Below are positions 22,802 to 35,038 of a DNA stretch of 64,000 nucleotides, in pieces. The stretch spans positions 2,294,001 to 2,358,000 of the forward strand of contig JABWDB010000006.1 in NCBI GenBank assembly GCA_019614645.1, given 5' to 3'. Positions within the stretch are counted from its first letter, which is position 1; every line of letters begins with the position of its first letter. The notes beneath the pieces were generated by a model that saw nothing but the letters and a program-made list of their open reading frames with translations, searched no databases and was not told where the DNA came from. The DNA comes from Stratiolaelaps scimitus (lineage: Eukaryota > Arthropoda > Arachnida > Mesostigmata > Laelapidae). The position numbers and the translations under genes were made by a program.

Positions 22802-23533
22802 TTGTGTCGAGCTCCATTCCATGGAGTGTAAAAGTGTTCATTGAGATTTCTAGATATCTCCCTTTAAAAGCTTGGATAGGCAACGCAAACTTGTGTATGT
22901 TGCAACTTATATATTGATTCATACAGTAGGATATAATATACAAATCAACGGATAACGAGCACTCATAATTAATATCATACACAAGTGCAAAATTATATTT
23001 TATGTATGGCGTGCAAGGCTAAAGTGAGCTCCGTTTATTGTCCAAGCAAAGATAAAGTGCCATCTCATCAGGATACGAGAGAAGCTAATGGCGGTAATAA
23101 CTGTGAACCTGTCTTGCTAAGATTTACCGAAGCTAAGTTTCTTGACAGACATACCTGTTCCATCTCAGCTGGTGGTTTACGCAAAAACAAACCAGAGATC
23201 ACATTATTTCTGCGTCAGCTACTGGTAATTAATTACGACCTGTTGTGATAGCCAGATCGCCTATGATTCGTGTGCTCGCTCCCTGACGCCGACCCGCTGA
23301 TGAATTCCGGATGGCATTACTCTTGCGTCAGCTTAATCCGTTCGGATGACCTAAGCTGGCGAAAGACTTACATAGCCATTCTCCACAACTGTCAGCGACC
23401 GAAACTCTGCTAATTAAATCCACGGCGTAAACGGCTTTTCGAGCGCAGCCACACGCTGAGCGTTAACAGTATGCTCTTTAGGGCTTACAGTATGCATTTA
23501 TTGTTGATAATGTTTAATATAGATATGATTACT
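22521..23533. other. Intergenic stretch
   Basis: No recognisable gene; only the TA/TG array at 22771-22807. Confidence 0.4.
22771..22807. repeat. Compound (TA)n(TG)n microsatellite
   Basis: About ten TA units pass directly into TG units. Confidence 0.9.
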
Positions 23534-24858
23534 GTTTATTCAAACATACAGTAGGGCGGGATTTCTAGGGATTATGGGGGGGGGTGAGGACGACAATGTT
23601 CCGAGGAAGGCGATGGCATTGCCTCTCTGCACGGCGAGGGACAGCCGCTGCAGGAGGAAAGAGCCAGCGCGCTTGTCCCCGGTGGCGCGGATCAGCCTAT
23701 GGTAGACCCCCTCGAGGAAGTTCGCAGTGAGAGGGCCGTGCCCGCCCAAGGTCTCAAAGGCAAGGGGGGAAAACAGGTGGGTTGCTTGGAGAGCGGCGTA
23801 CTTCCTTAGCTTTGCCCGTTCCGCACGCGCTACTGCGTAACCGGGGATGGTTGCACAGTGGTTGACATAAGAGGGTGCTAGAGTGTCAACCACAGTGCCG
23901 TCCCAAACCAGGTGCTGCCCTCGATGGAAGGGGACAAGGGTGAGGCCGTCAGGGCGGCGGCCGTCAGAGGTGTCGAGGCCCTGTGGCTCCCTTGTGCAAG
24001 GAATACCGGCGGAGTGGAGGGCCCTCACGAGCGTGTCATTAAGCATCGTGTGTCGCGGATGGCGACCGGCGCTGCGTTCGCACGAGAGACCGTGATGGCC
24101 ATTCGTTGCGACGGGGTCCCCGCAACGCTCGCAGCTGTGGGCCGCAACTACAGGGGCCCCGAGGCGAAGGCCCACACAGAAGCGGAGGGAGCGATCGTCT
24201 AGAGCAGTACCAAGGGACGAGGAGGGCAGCGCGTGGAGCCACGCCCCCGCACCAGGCCTGTCGACAGCCCGGAGGCGAGCTTGGTCAGCAGCGTGTGGCG
24301 CAGAGGCCAGGAGGGAGTCCCGCAGCTCCTGGTGCAGGGCATCGGACCATGCCCGCTGCTTGCTCTGTTTGTCCGGAGGGACCCGAGCGCGGGCGCCCGT
24401 CTGGTCAAGGGCAGCTTCCTGGGAGGCGGAGAAGTGGGCGAGCGCCTCGGGGGGGAGGACTGTAGCGACCATGTCGGCAACCGCTGTGAGCGACGCGGCG
24501 TAGCAAACGTCGGCCAAGCGGCGAACACTGAGAATGCCGAGGCCCCCGAAGCGGACTGGAAGGGTAGCCTGCGACGCCGCCTCCGGAGGGAGCTGGAGGT
24601 TCAGGATCGTCGTCAGCGCGTCCAACACCAAGTCGTCATAATCGTGAAGGGCTGAAGCCTCAGTGCCGGCCGGGCATGTCCTAAGCAAGTGCTGCATGCG
24701 TGCCGCCGAGAAACAGGACCGAAGGAGGAACAGCCCCTGGTGAGCCGATAACAGGGGCAGTCGGTCGAGCATCACGGCCGTCCTCCCCACTAGGCTAGTG
24801 GGGAAATCCTTATGTTCACGGTGAGCGTTCGCTAGAAATGGCGCATAAAACCGAAATT
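23534..24858 (-). mobile_element. Non-LTR retrotransposon, 3' part: CCHC and restriction-like endonuclease domain
   Basis: The minus-strand frame is open from about 24855 to the TGA at 23540-23542. It begins in the thumb region that follows a LINE reverse transcriptase (SAHQGLFLLRSCFSAARM, then PVRFGGLGI). Numbered from 24790, it has a C-x2-C-x8-H-x4-C zinc knuckle (C220, C223, H232, C237, with H233 as alternative), followed by SAGRHPRH. Then comes a PD...D motif (P280-D281, D297) in RRPDG and LVWDGTVVDTL, the arrangement of the C-terminal restriction-like endonuclease of R2-type elements, which nicks the target. The final part (ATHLFSPLAFETLGG, RLSLAVQRGNA) is also characteristic. The stop codon runs straight into AATAAA-type tail sequence. 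The catalytic reverse transcriptase palm is missing, so this is a 5'-truncated, probably recent copy: over 400 codons remain open. Confidence 0.85.
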
Positions 24859-26889
24859 ACAATATATCATTATCAACTTGGCTATTAACTGCCACGAGAT
24901 AAGATTGTGATAGCTGCGCTAATTCGATACTTTTACATGGGTACGTTGACATTGTAAAAACAAAATGAAAAGCTCTCTGGACGAAACAACATTGTGTTAT
25001 ATTAGAATTAGAGAAAATGGCTATAAGGTAGACGGCCGAAAGTCGATGCATGACTTCAAGCTTTCAGGTTTATGTTACACACATTACACATAGAAGTCAC
25101 TTAACAGGTATAAATTTCGCATGGATTAATTATCTGCTACATAATAACAAATATAGGTTGTCGAATCTAGCCCAGCATCCTAGTCTTAAAGGTGAAGTGG
25201 GGTTTATTTATAATGTCTCAATTTCAGCTGCAGAGGCTCAATGCCGTTGGGCCGTTAATATCGGATGAACGTCTTTTAAGAAGGGCAACTGTCTCTCTTT
25301 CTCTCTCTCTCTCTCTGTCTCATTCAGAGAGCAGCCACCAATATCTGTTTGGGTACGTTTTTGGAACGAATTTTTTTGCACCATCAACGAGGAGCAAGCC
25401 CAAAGCCAGCTCGGTGGTTCCTTATTTAGCACCCGGGAGTCGTTTAACTAATAGCATCTCCACCATCTTCTCGAAATACACTTGCTTGAATTCCTGTTCA
25501 GGATGCCCTGCCCAATTATCGTTACTGGAAAGCGACGCCTGTCCGGACTTTTGCATCAGCACCCGATAGGAGAAGCCCTTGATATCCTGCGCATATTCAC
25601 TGTATCGTGCTGTCATATAATGTAATGCACTATATTATTCCCGTTGTTAACGTAAATTACCAATATTCCAAGGCGCGGGACAAGCTTATTGATTGATTTG
25701 GTGTAATAATATCCATTGCATAGATTCGTTGTTGACGAGACTATACTTCTTAAAGGTAACAAGCAATCGAACCTTTTGTGGCAGAATAGAAACGGATTTG
25801 CGATTCTCGCTACCGCCTCCTGTCGGAGTTGTTGTTGTTGTTGTCTGGAGGAGTTTATCGTTCAGCGGCACTAATAATAGAGACTATTCGAGTTGAGACG
25901 CTATTCGCGTTGAAAGACAATATTTCATTATCTACAATATGCACCTACAACAGCATGCAGGATGTAATGGCTGTCGTAGACTGTTGGGCTAACGCCAGTT
26001 GTCTTATAACATCCTCGCGGCTGTCGACCGGCCAACTGCCGTTTGGCTAGGCTATAAGTAATAACAGCTGAAGTTATCGTAACCAGCAACAGGGGCTAGG
26101 CCGTGTGCAAATTTCGTTGCGATTGGCACTCACTGACAGCAAACAACACGAACTTGTTAGCTTTGCAATTCGTGTCAAAATATGGGTGTCTATTAATGAA
26201 ACTTTCATAATTCGAAACCTTGTTCACACAGACACACGACTCCGAGGTCCTTGTAGCCATGTGTGTGTCAGCTGGACGGACCGATGTGCCGGAATTGTGC
26301 GGAGAGTTGGGGCCTTCCTCATCGATCACTAATATAGACGCTTGTGATACTAGCTGTGAATAGAATAATTCGATCCAAGATACGGAGGTACCTGTAAAGA
26401 TGGCCTTCGAAAGGGAGTTTCATTAACGTGATTATCATTCATTGGGAAGTCACCGTTCTGGCTGCATCGGGAGGGAGAACGCGAGAGAGAGAGAGAGGTT
26501 TAATGATACCGATAACTATTGAAATAACTAATGTCTTATATAAGTTACAAGTCATCAAAAGATCATTGGAGTCGCCATCCCACGTTGCTTACCCCATGGG
26601 TTATCGCTTTTGGCAACGTCCGAAGCAGGGTGAGAAAATCACTCGTAAGAGGGTAAACGAAAACAAGATCACGACTTTAATGACCTCGAAGGACAATAGG
26701 GTTGTAACTCACGAACTATGATGGCGTAGACGTGCATCAAAACGACTCCTGACAAGAACTAACGCTGGGTTATGCCGTATTGTTTTCGTTATCTATGCAC
26801 GTTACCTACTTGTAAGCTGCTTTATACATTTCTAATCATTATAAAGAGATACTTGCACATCCGCATACGATATGCACGAAGCGGAATAC
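24859..26889. other. Intergenic stretch
   Basis: No recognised gene. It contains a CT-rich microsatellite (25291-25321), a GTT-type run near 25830 and a GA run near 26485. Confidence 0.4.
25291..25321. repeat. (CT)n microsatellite
   Basis: CT tract with TTT and GT interruptions. Confidence 0.9.
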
Positions 26890-26899
26890 GAGAGACTAT

Positions 26900-26965
26900 A
26901 ATCCCCAAGAACAAAGGTGTTTTATTCAAACATACAGTAGTTAGGAATTATTTCTAGGGATTATG
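26900..26965 (-). mobile_element. Tiny 3'-end copy of the same non-LTR retrotransposon
   Basis: 26921-26965 repeats the 3' end of the 23.5-kb element: the 20-base block TTTATTCAAACATACAGTAG and the block TTTCTAGGGATTATGG appear in the same order, with a few extra bases between them. A 10-base direct repeat GAGAGACTAT flanks it exactly at 26890-26899 and 26966-26975, as expected of a target-site duplication. About 20 bases next to the AATAAA end (26900-26920) are not in the 23.5-kb copy and may be extra tail. This is an extreme 5' truncation. Confidence 0.7.
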
Positions 26966-29169
26966 GAGAGACTATTCATTCGATTAGGTTCATTTGAGCA
27001 GGCATATTTTCGTATGCACACAGGCGTTAATCCAAAAGCAAGCATTCAATATAATATTCTTTTCAACAACAGCAGCATGGGCTAAAGTCTACCCGCATGT
27101 GGCATGTATATGCATGCGAGATGCGTATCGGGGCTGACTGATCTGCAAGAGAAAAAGTTCAAATAAATCGAACTTAGTCCACCACGAAATGCCTGGAAGA
27201 AGCAAACGACAAATTTCCATGATTAGTTTCCGCGTTCGGCAAATATTACCACTGATGGACACCTATCGATGAATCGTCGTCGTCGTCGTCGCTTGATGCG
27301 ACCTTTACATCGGTTCCGTCTCGAAGAAATATCACAGTGAATACAACAACATCGGTACGCTGCATACAATTACTACGATGTCTACCAGGGCTGGCAGTTC
27401 CGTCTGAGGTTTCATACGGCCCAACGCATGCGTATAGCACATCCGTACGCCGTTCAAATCTGACGACCACGACGATATAGCCGACAGTCGACAACAACAA
27501 CAACAATTGAAAGTGCTGAGATCACATCGCGTTGAAAGCACATCAAGCTGTGATCGCTGCCACCGGTTGCCGCTGCGGCTGCTTCCGAAATGATTCTGCC
27601 CGATGCACGAGTCAAGTTGGTAGACGAGCTGTGCTAAAGGGGTGTTCCGTCAGCGCGCGTATTCGTTATCCTCGTTCCTCGTATCGAAGGGCTTCCCTCG
27701 ACGGTGACTTCTGGTTTTTACTCCGCGTCATCCATTTCCCCTATTTCTCCGCGTTTGTTTTGCTTGTTGATTTTGTCGATCTGTCCGTCGGCGTGTTATG
27801 TCCTCATGGACGAGGCTACCCTTTCATCGCTGGTGGAGAGTTGAACAGGGTCGACAGCTGTGATTGCGGTGGCACTAACACCGAGTGTTGATGCGCGAAG
27901 GGCGAATCTCGGCTGGTTCCGGCAATGCTCAGAGGTGTACGACGAGCACCAGGCGGCATTTCGGTCGGTACTGTTTTTTTGCAGGCGGCAATGGGCTAAA
28001 GCATCGATAATCTACCGTCGTCACCGTTCCGTTGTTCACCATTAGTGTGTGCGAATGGTCTCTCTCACCTCTCTCTCTCGCTCCATCTCTGTGTGGACGG
28101 CCTAATGATGGCGTGCTTGGCTGGGACGTGTTTATGCGCCGACAGACGCTTAGGAGTCGACTTGCCGAACAAATATAGGGAAGCCTTTCTATAGAATTCT
28201 GCTAGACGAGAGTGTATCCTTCGGGAACGCCTGAAACACGATGCAGCGATCGCTCGTATGGAACGACCACATCGTTAGCTGCTGTCGATCGTTGGGTAGA
28301 CGCTATGAAGAATCGAGATGTCGGGTTTTTGTCGGTCCCGTAAGATGGTACCTGTATAACTAAGGGAACACACGATTTCTGCAACCAGTATAACTGGTGG
28401 ATGAGGCAAGCGTCCACTTGGGCTAGTTACTCGCGTCGCTACCTCTTTGGCGAATTGTTAAGAGGTACTGCATTTAATGGATCTGTCTGATCGGTATGTG
28501 TATATAAGCGTAAGGGGTGTAACGCCCATCTTTGTCCATTATTCTTTGTCAGTTGGAACTGTTAAATTCGCTGGAGAGCTAAGCAGTCTCCGATATATTG
28601 ATTGGTACTGTGGCAGATTGCAGTAAGGTAATTGTATAATGATTAATTCAAGTCCCAGCAAAGCAAATATAACGACGACACCTTCACAGGGAAGTTGCGC
28701 ACACGTATGCATCTTTCACATGTTGAGATATCATTCCATTTTTGCAAACTCAGGAACCCTTCTGTAATTTTCTTCTTAATATTTTTGCTGATAATCTTCG
28801 AGGTATCGACGCTGCGTTTCTCATTTTACGATACAGCTATTCATCATCGGCTGATCTATATAACGTCGAAAGAAGCTATATATTTAGTTAAAGAATAACT
28901 CGCATCTGAGTCCTCCTCTCGTCCAACTGCTTGATCTAATTTTTAAATATTCCAAAAAATATATTCCACGATAGTTTTCAATGCTAGCCGCCTCTGAGCT
29001 AGTTCACATTGGATGTCCTATTGTAACGCTCCTCGATTTTGGTGTCCGTGTGATCAATAAAATCGTCGGCTATCGATGAAGACTTTTGCGCCACAATTTT
29101 TCAACATAACATATTTCTCATCAGCGCACAATACGTGTTGTACACAAGGCCCTGCTGAAGGGCGTTAGT

Positions 29170-29196
29170 TCTCTCTCTCTCTCTCTCTGTGTCTCT
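29170..29196. repeat. (CT)n microsatellite
   Basis: CT tract with GTGT near its right end. Confidence 0.9.
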
Positions 29197-31699
29197 CACC
29201 ACTGTCGCAGACCAACGTACTCAATTTCGACTTCGATATTGTGTATCACCGAACTGCCTACATATAAGACGCGATTTAGTGGACCCTAGCAATTTTCTGG
29301 AACAGGCTGCTTTTGCCCTTGAATAGCGGCAGATTGTAGCCGCTTGACTTTGTTCTTTGTTTACCGCACCGGTGAACCAACCTCTAGCCGGTGGCGTATC
29401 AATTCTTGCCAAAACTGTGTTGGTCTCGCCGATTTGCAGAGTAAGTCAGTATCGGCACCACGAAGCATAGCAAGGGAACCTGTCAATCATTTGAGACGGA
29501 CACTGATGGGCTGTGATTTCAGCGGCCTGAATCTATAATTTGAGGGTGAGAAGATGATTGGGAACCGCGTCGAGAAACCGTCCCTCGATCAATAAGTCGA
29601 TATGACTGTTCAAGCGATGACGAAATTGATTAATGCGTAGCAGTGAATGCAGTTCCTTGGCGACTTTCACCCAGGAATCCGTCATGACCTTGAATTGCAG
29701 GGGATCACAAGGCAGGGATACTATTGCCCTGCGCAAGGAATAAAACGAATTGCGATCTGACGCCCGTTGTATATTTGTAGAAGACGTTGAGACATGCTTT
29801 GGTTAGCAGGTCGTTCTCAAATGTAGGATTACGTTGAGTTCCCGGAAATCTCGATTATGTAATAGGCGCTATAGGCTGGACTGGCTCCTCGCCGGTTGGA
29901 TGGACAAATCCTTCTATTTTTTCCGCAAATGAAAATAGTCTTTTTACCATCGAGCAAAATAGACGCAGTGGGAGGTGTCGTAAATAATGGAATAATATAA
30001 TAGAAATGCGTATAGCATACATATTTATTGCTTAGATGCCAAATGTACGTTCAAGGTAACATTTTGAAGCACTGTGTGAATTCGATAAATATTTCTTATA
30101 TTAACAAATACTATATAATGTCATAGAATAATGGCCACAACAAATCGATAAGGACTGTGCCGTTTTCAGGAATTTTTCGCACATCTGTTCAATCAAATTT
30201 CTGTTCACTTGTGTCGTGTATCCGGGGTATCAATCGACTAGTCATCCTGTCGTGTGAAATTATTATAGTATAGATAAATCCCACTGAGGGGCAAGGTGAC
30301 AACTCTTTGAAGAGCAAACCGGCAAGGAGATATGAATAACGTGTGAAGGAAATGCGGACCTATCTCTGCCGCAACTGCGCAGCTCTATGCTACGTTACAG
30401 GAGAGATTCTTATCAATAAATCGATAAGCGTCAAATAATAAGCGCGTTCTTGAGATCCTACAATACAATGTTAGCTCGCGTTGGAAATCGAGATCCTGCC
30501 TCAAAATTGATGCTATGTTCCATGGACGGGCGTTTTTACACAAGGTGCGACCACCGATCACCTCTTGCATCCATTGTAAGCTCCCCTGATGCTTCAGAGG
30601 TGAGACCCCTATCGAATATCGATATTCTTACTTATACTGTTAGTCTTGTTTATTGCGCTAGCTCCGCTATGGTGTTTCTCCTTTCCTTTGAAGGGGTCCT
30701 GTGGCATCTCTTTGGGTGTCTCATTGACGAGAGATAAAGCATCGTATATAATGTGTCGCTTGTTTTGGTCGATAGTAACGAGTGCTGGATATGTTGCCAG
30801 TGGCTACGCCCATCTATTGATTGACAGTGGCAAATGTCTCGAATCGGCCAGGATAGAAAGGGCTGCGCCTCCATCTGATTCCATCGTCCAAGGGGACAGC
30901 GCCAATGTTGGATACCTTCATACAGAGAGACATCGCGCACGTGGTCACGTCTGATCGTTCCTCGAGGTTCGCGCATCTTGCCTTGAAATTTGTCCCCTTC
31001 GATCCAATATAGTGAGAGAAAATATTCAATTGAAGTGGAAACGAATACAATATATAGCAATATAGTATATAAACACAAATTACATTACTTCGTCCTCGTT
31101 GTCACCTGTTGACCGCTGCGATTAAATCGTACGCATTTTCTATGGAAATACATGTTCTAAGTGGTAACCTCTCACGGGCAAAATGTCACCCGTGGCCACG
31201 AACGAACGCTATATCTTGACGAGTGGCTTCTCCGGCAAACACCTCGCTCTCAACACAGCGTCGATTTTCGCACCCAGCAAGAAGAATCGCGTTTTGTTGC
31301 TGCGGCAGGATCTCGAGAAAGCGCTTACCTCTCCTGTAACGCGCTATAAAGATATGCAGTCTCAGCAGAGAAAGTTCCGCCTTTCCTTCACACGGTATCC
31401 ACATCTCTTGGTCGGTTTGCTCAGCAGAGTATTATCCTCTTGCCTCCCAATGGGACTTATCTTTGTATGGTTAGCATCACCCACACACTACTATACGACA
31501 AGATGATTGGTTGCTTGATCCCCGGATTCGCGGCACTGTGCACGGAGATTCAAATTTGCTGTTGTCTGTAAGCTCAGCGCGACGGTATATCTTGGTGGCG
31601 AAAGCTCCCGAGCGGTTCGGGAAATGGAGACGTCACTGACCACCTTGAGATACCCGTACAATATACACATTTCCAAGGCTGTGATCCAAAATAAAGTTG

Positions 31700-31722
31700 A
31701 TATACATATATATATATATATA
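31700..31722. repeat. (TA)n microsatellite
   Basis: TA tract with one CA interruption. Confidence 0.9.
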
Positions 31723-33531
31723 ATGTAGCACACAAATGGTGAATAAAACTGTTTCGGTTTTCTTGTCATTTTCTCCTTACGAGCGAACAATCAGTTGAAT
31801 CAGCTTTCGGAGAACGTTTGCAGCCGGAAGCAATAATGAAAATGCATATTTCACATAACGATCACATTCACATATCACGAAAAGGTCGATCGAAAACACA
31901 CAAGTGAACTGCATTACAGTTAAACAGTGTTTTACTTTATTCTTTTATACCTCTCGGTTGGTTTTTCTGTCCACGTTCGTAAAGTCCTGTGGTGCAAAGC
32001 CAGTCAATTCCATCAAGTGGCGGACGGTCGGGCAGCCTCGTTCCAGATCCTTTACGGTGGCCGCTGAAGCTCAGGGCTCAGCAGAGCCATATCACTTCCC
32101 TACACGGCCACTAGCGTTGGAACTTATTGCCGTCGGCGTCGACGCCGTGAGAAAGATGCGCTATTTCGTTCTATCCGTTGAAGGCAATTGACGCGGCAGC
32201 GAGTGTGTCCACAAGAACGATCCCCGGAGGCAAATTACGTTTTGCTTGAACCTCGTTTGCATTCTTCATCCTTCAGACCGGACGTCTCTTCAGTTCTGAA
32301 GCTCAAAGCCGACAAAGTGACGTTTAAAAATCTAGTCAAATTCAACCGACCTCTGTGTGGCAAGCACATGATCGTGCTTCGTATAACCACACTGGTGGCT
32401 GTTAATTGAATTATTTATAGTGAGCAAACACGGGGGCGACTAATCAGCTTGACGTCACGTCAAGCGTGTACGCTCAAGTGTACTGCATTCAAAATGGTAC
32501 GCTCGTAGCAACAACGATATACACAACATTGTGAAATAGACCATAAACGAATGCAATCCAATCGCGTTTTAGGCGAAGCTGAGCAAGCGACGAAGTTGAT
32601 TTGTGTTACGATTATATTTAGATATTTAATTGTTCGAATCGCGCGTAACGAATGACAACGACGACAGCGAAAACAATCAAATGCCTACAGCGATGTCGGA
32701 ACATTGTCTAAAACACGTTAATGTACAAACATTTCACGTATCCTCACCTATGCCTTTGCACACGTGCGCCGTCAGTTCCGAATCAACGTCGAATCGTTTA
32801 CAAGCATCCTCACATGTAACCTTCAATTGGCTATCTGTCATCGAGCAGTTTTTCGCGCCGCCCTCGTAAGAGATGGACAACCGCGATCGCTGAATCTGCT
32901 AACCCCAGTTTGGGCTTATCGGTCTCATAGTACTTCCGTGCACTTGGTGATTCACCTGAGACAGCGACCTGAACAGAAAAAAAGGCATGATGGGAAACTT
33001 TTTTCCACTAACGTCCGACAAAATAGCAAATACAACTTGGAAGTGGCAACAGAGCTTGGGCACTTGCCAAGGGATTGCTGTCATAATGAACTGCGGAGGG
33101 TAGACTCAGCAAATAATTTACCTATTACAGAGGATAATTGTAAAAAAGTGATAGATGGAATCTTTTGCCGGCAGATACTATAAACGCTTGGCGAAAAGCT
33201 TCAATTATTAACTAATATACATTTATGACTGTTTCAATTTTTACATGTTTGTTTTTTTTGGTTAAATATCTATCAATGTACATTTCATGCACGTAAGTTC
33301 ATAACACTTAACAATATAATAATTCTGCAATTCTAATCGTTTCATAATAAATCGAATTGCCGTAGAGAGCTTTATCACATTCTGCTCAAGTGTTCTACCC
33401 ACACTGACGTTCCTAATTTCACATTCAATATTTTCTAGCGAATCAAAATGACAGCTATGTATTATCTAACCGTAGTTTATCAGCAGCAAAGGACTCTATC
33501 ACGTATTGACACGGTAGATTGTACTAGACCT

Positions 33532-33656
33532 TCGTCCTTCGCCGCAGAGGTGATCGAAGCTTGGTGATAGCATGTAATCCGAATGACCCCGAAGTAATGA
33601 CTCCCACAGTCGGTCCCGGGATCAAAATGTATTCCTATTTTTTACAATAAAAAAAA
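33532..33656 (+). mobile_element. Short retrocopy with A-rich tail and 16-bp target-site duplications
   Basis: A 125-base insert ends in CAATAAAAAAAA and is bounded by identical 16-base direct repeats AGATTGTACTAGACCT at 33516-33531 and 33657-33672. This is the signature of retroposition by LINE machinery. The parent is unknown. One frame of the insert ends AAEVIEAW and TGA near 33565, so it might be the 3' end of an mRNA. Against that, AATAAA merges with the A tail instead of lying 10-30 bases before it, so the parent may instead be a small RNA or an unknown SINE. Confidence 0.8.
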
Positions 33657-35000
33657 AGATTGTACTAGACCTCAACTGGGCAACCCCCCTATTGCTTGTA
33701 TACTTGCACTGGTAACGCTAAAGTCTTGCATCATATGTTGATGATATAATGGCTTAGTGTGCTATGCAATGAGCCCATAAGCGAGTGGAGCGATGGGTAG
33801 ACAAGTTATGGAGTGACCCTCTTGCTCCAGGAAAGAATTAACGGTCATCAAAGGATTATGGCATCCATTGAATGTCGACGTTGTTTCAAGGCGATAAATT
33901 TGTTTAGGGCAAAAAATGATTATGTTACACATCGTGTGGGGAAGATCGTGTCTTCTGATGCTGTTTTCAGTTCCACCACAGGTGCATTGGCTATACTTTC
34001 TGGCAATCTTCAGCTACCTACCATCGGTAGATAGGTTTTTGCTTAGTGGGAGCCCGTAACGCCGTGAATTGAGGCAAATATTAGTTCGCAGGGTACAATG
34101 TTACAATAGCATACTAATGTAATTCCAGCAGTGTGAGATCCGACAGCACCTGGGAGTCCCGAGATTTCTAGATAGTGTTTTAAAATGTGGAAAAGTAATT
34201 ATAGGCAGACGTCATCAACGTCGTGATCCGGCCCCCATACACGCCATACAATGGCATCGAGGCGACCAACGACAATTAGCACCACAAGTATGGTAGTCAC
34301 GTTTTTGGCAACGGAAGTGACAAACCTTTCCCTAATCTGAGCGTGCCTTGGACCAAGATGCCTCCACTTGTTCAAGTCTCCTCATATCGACAATGAGATA
34401 GTCCGTCTTCTATTGTGGTACCGCTGCGAGAGCCGGGCCCGTCTGCTGCACACACTAAGCGAACAATGCGACAAGTGTCTCAAAGCTTCGCTACTGCCCT
34501 AAGCAATTACAATGGCCAGCAGCACAGTGAGTTAACTTAAGCTAAACCTGCGTCATTTCAGCTGCAAATGTCTACAGTAAGATGTCTGCCAATTGACGTC
34601 ATCTGGCCCTTGACACTGACTGCTTATCGGCTCGCATCGACCCGAAGCGTTCCCGAAATGGAGACTCTTCCGGCAGATACAATACGTATATGCCGGCATG
34701 TTGTTCATTGCGTATTAGCTATTATCACGAACTGAATCTGCTAATAGGGACCTACTTGTTTATACAATGTAACTGTCTGACAATTGCCTGGCCACCTTCA
34801 GGTTATGAGTCTATCATTAGGGCTTGCACGTTATTACTGCAAAGAAGAGTAACGATGGATCAGTCCATCTGGATTCTCCAGTGTTCCAATATGACATTGT
34901 GGAAGCTCATCGACAAAATAGCCAGCTGGTTTCAGGCGACAGAAACTCCCTCTTTTGACCCTTTTGAACGTCATAGGCTAACGTGACTTTCTGAGCATCC

Positions 35001-35038
35001 TATATATATATATGTATATATACATATATATGTATATG
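35001..35038. repeat. Imperfect (TA)n array
   Basis: TA tract interrupted by TG, AC and TG in a nearly symmetrical pattern. Confidence 0.85.

Larger units (their letters stand above)
26976..33515. other. Long stretch without recognisable genes
   Basis: About 6.5 kb. I see no conserved protein. It holds GTCGTC/GACGAC-like triplets near 27270, a CAA run near 27490, a CT array at 29170-29196 and a TA array at 31700-31722. A 107-codon frame at 31183-31506 opens with an ATG but resembles nothing I know. It could be the intron of a larger gene. Confidence 0.4.

Noticed and set aside
23883..24655. Plus-strand frames of 70-140 codons opposite the LINE frame
   Set aside because: Shadows of the GC-rich minus-strand LINE frame, whose domain motifs are clear.
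29221..29736. Minus-strand frames as gag or pol of an LTR retrotransposon
   Set aside because: Vaguely reminiscent composition, but no protease, zinc knuckle or reverse transcriptase motif could be identified.
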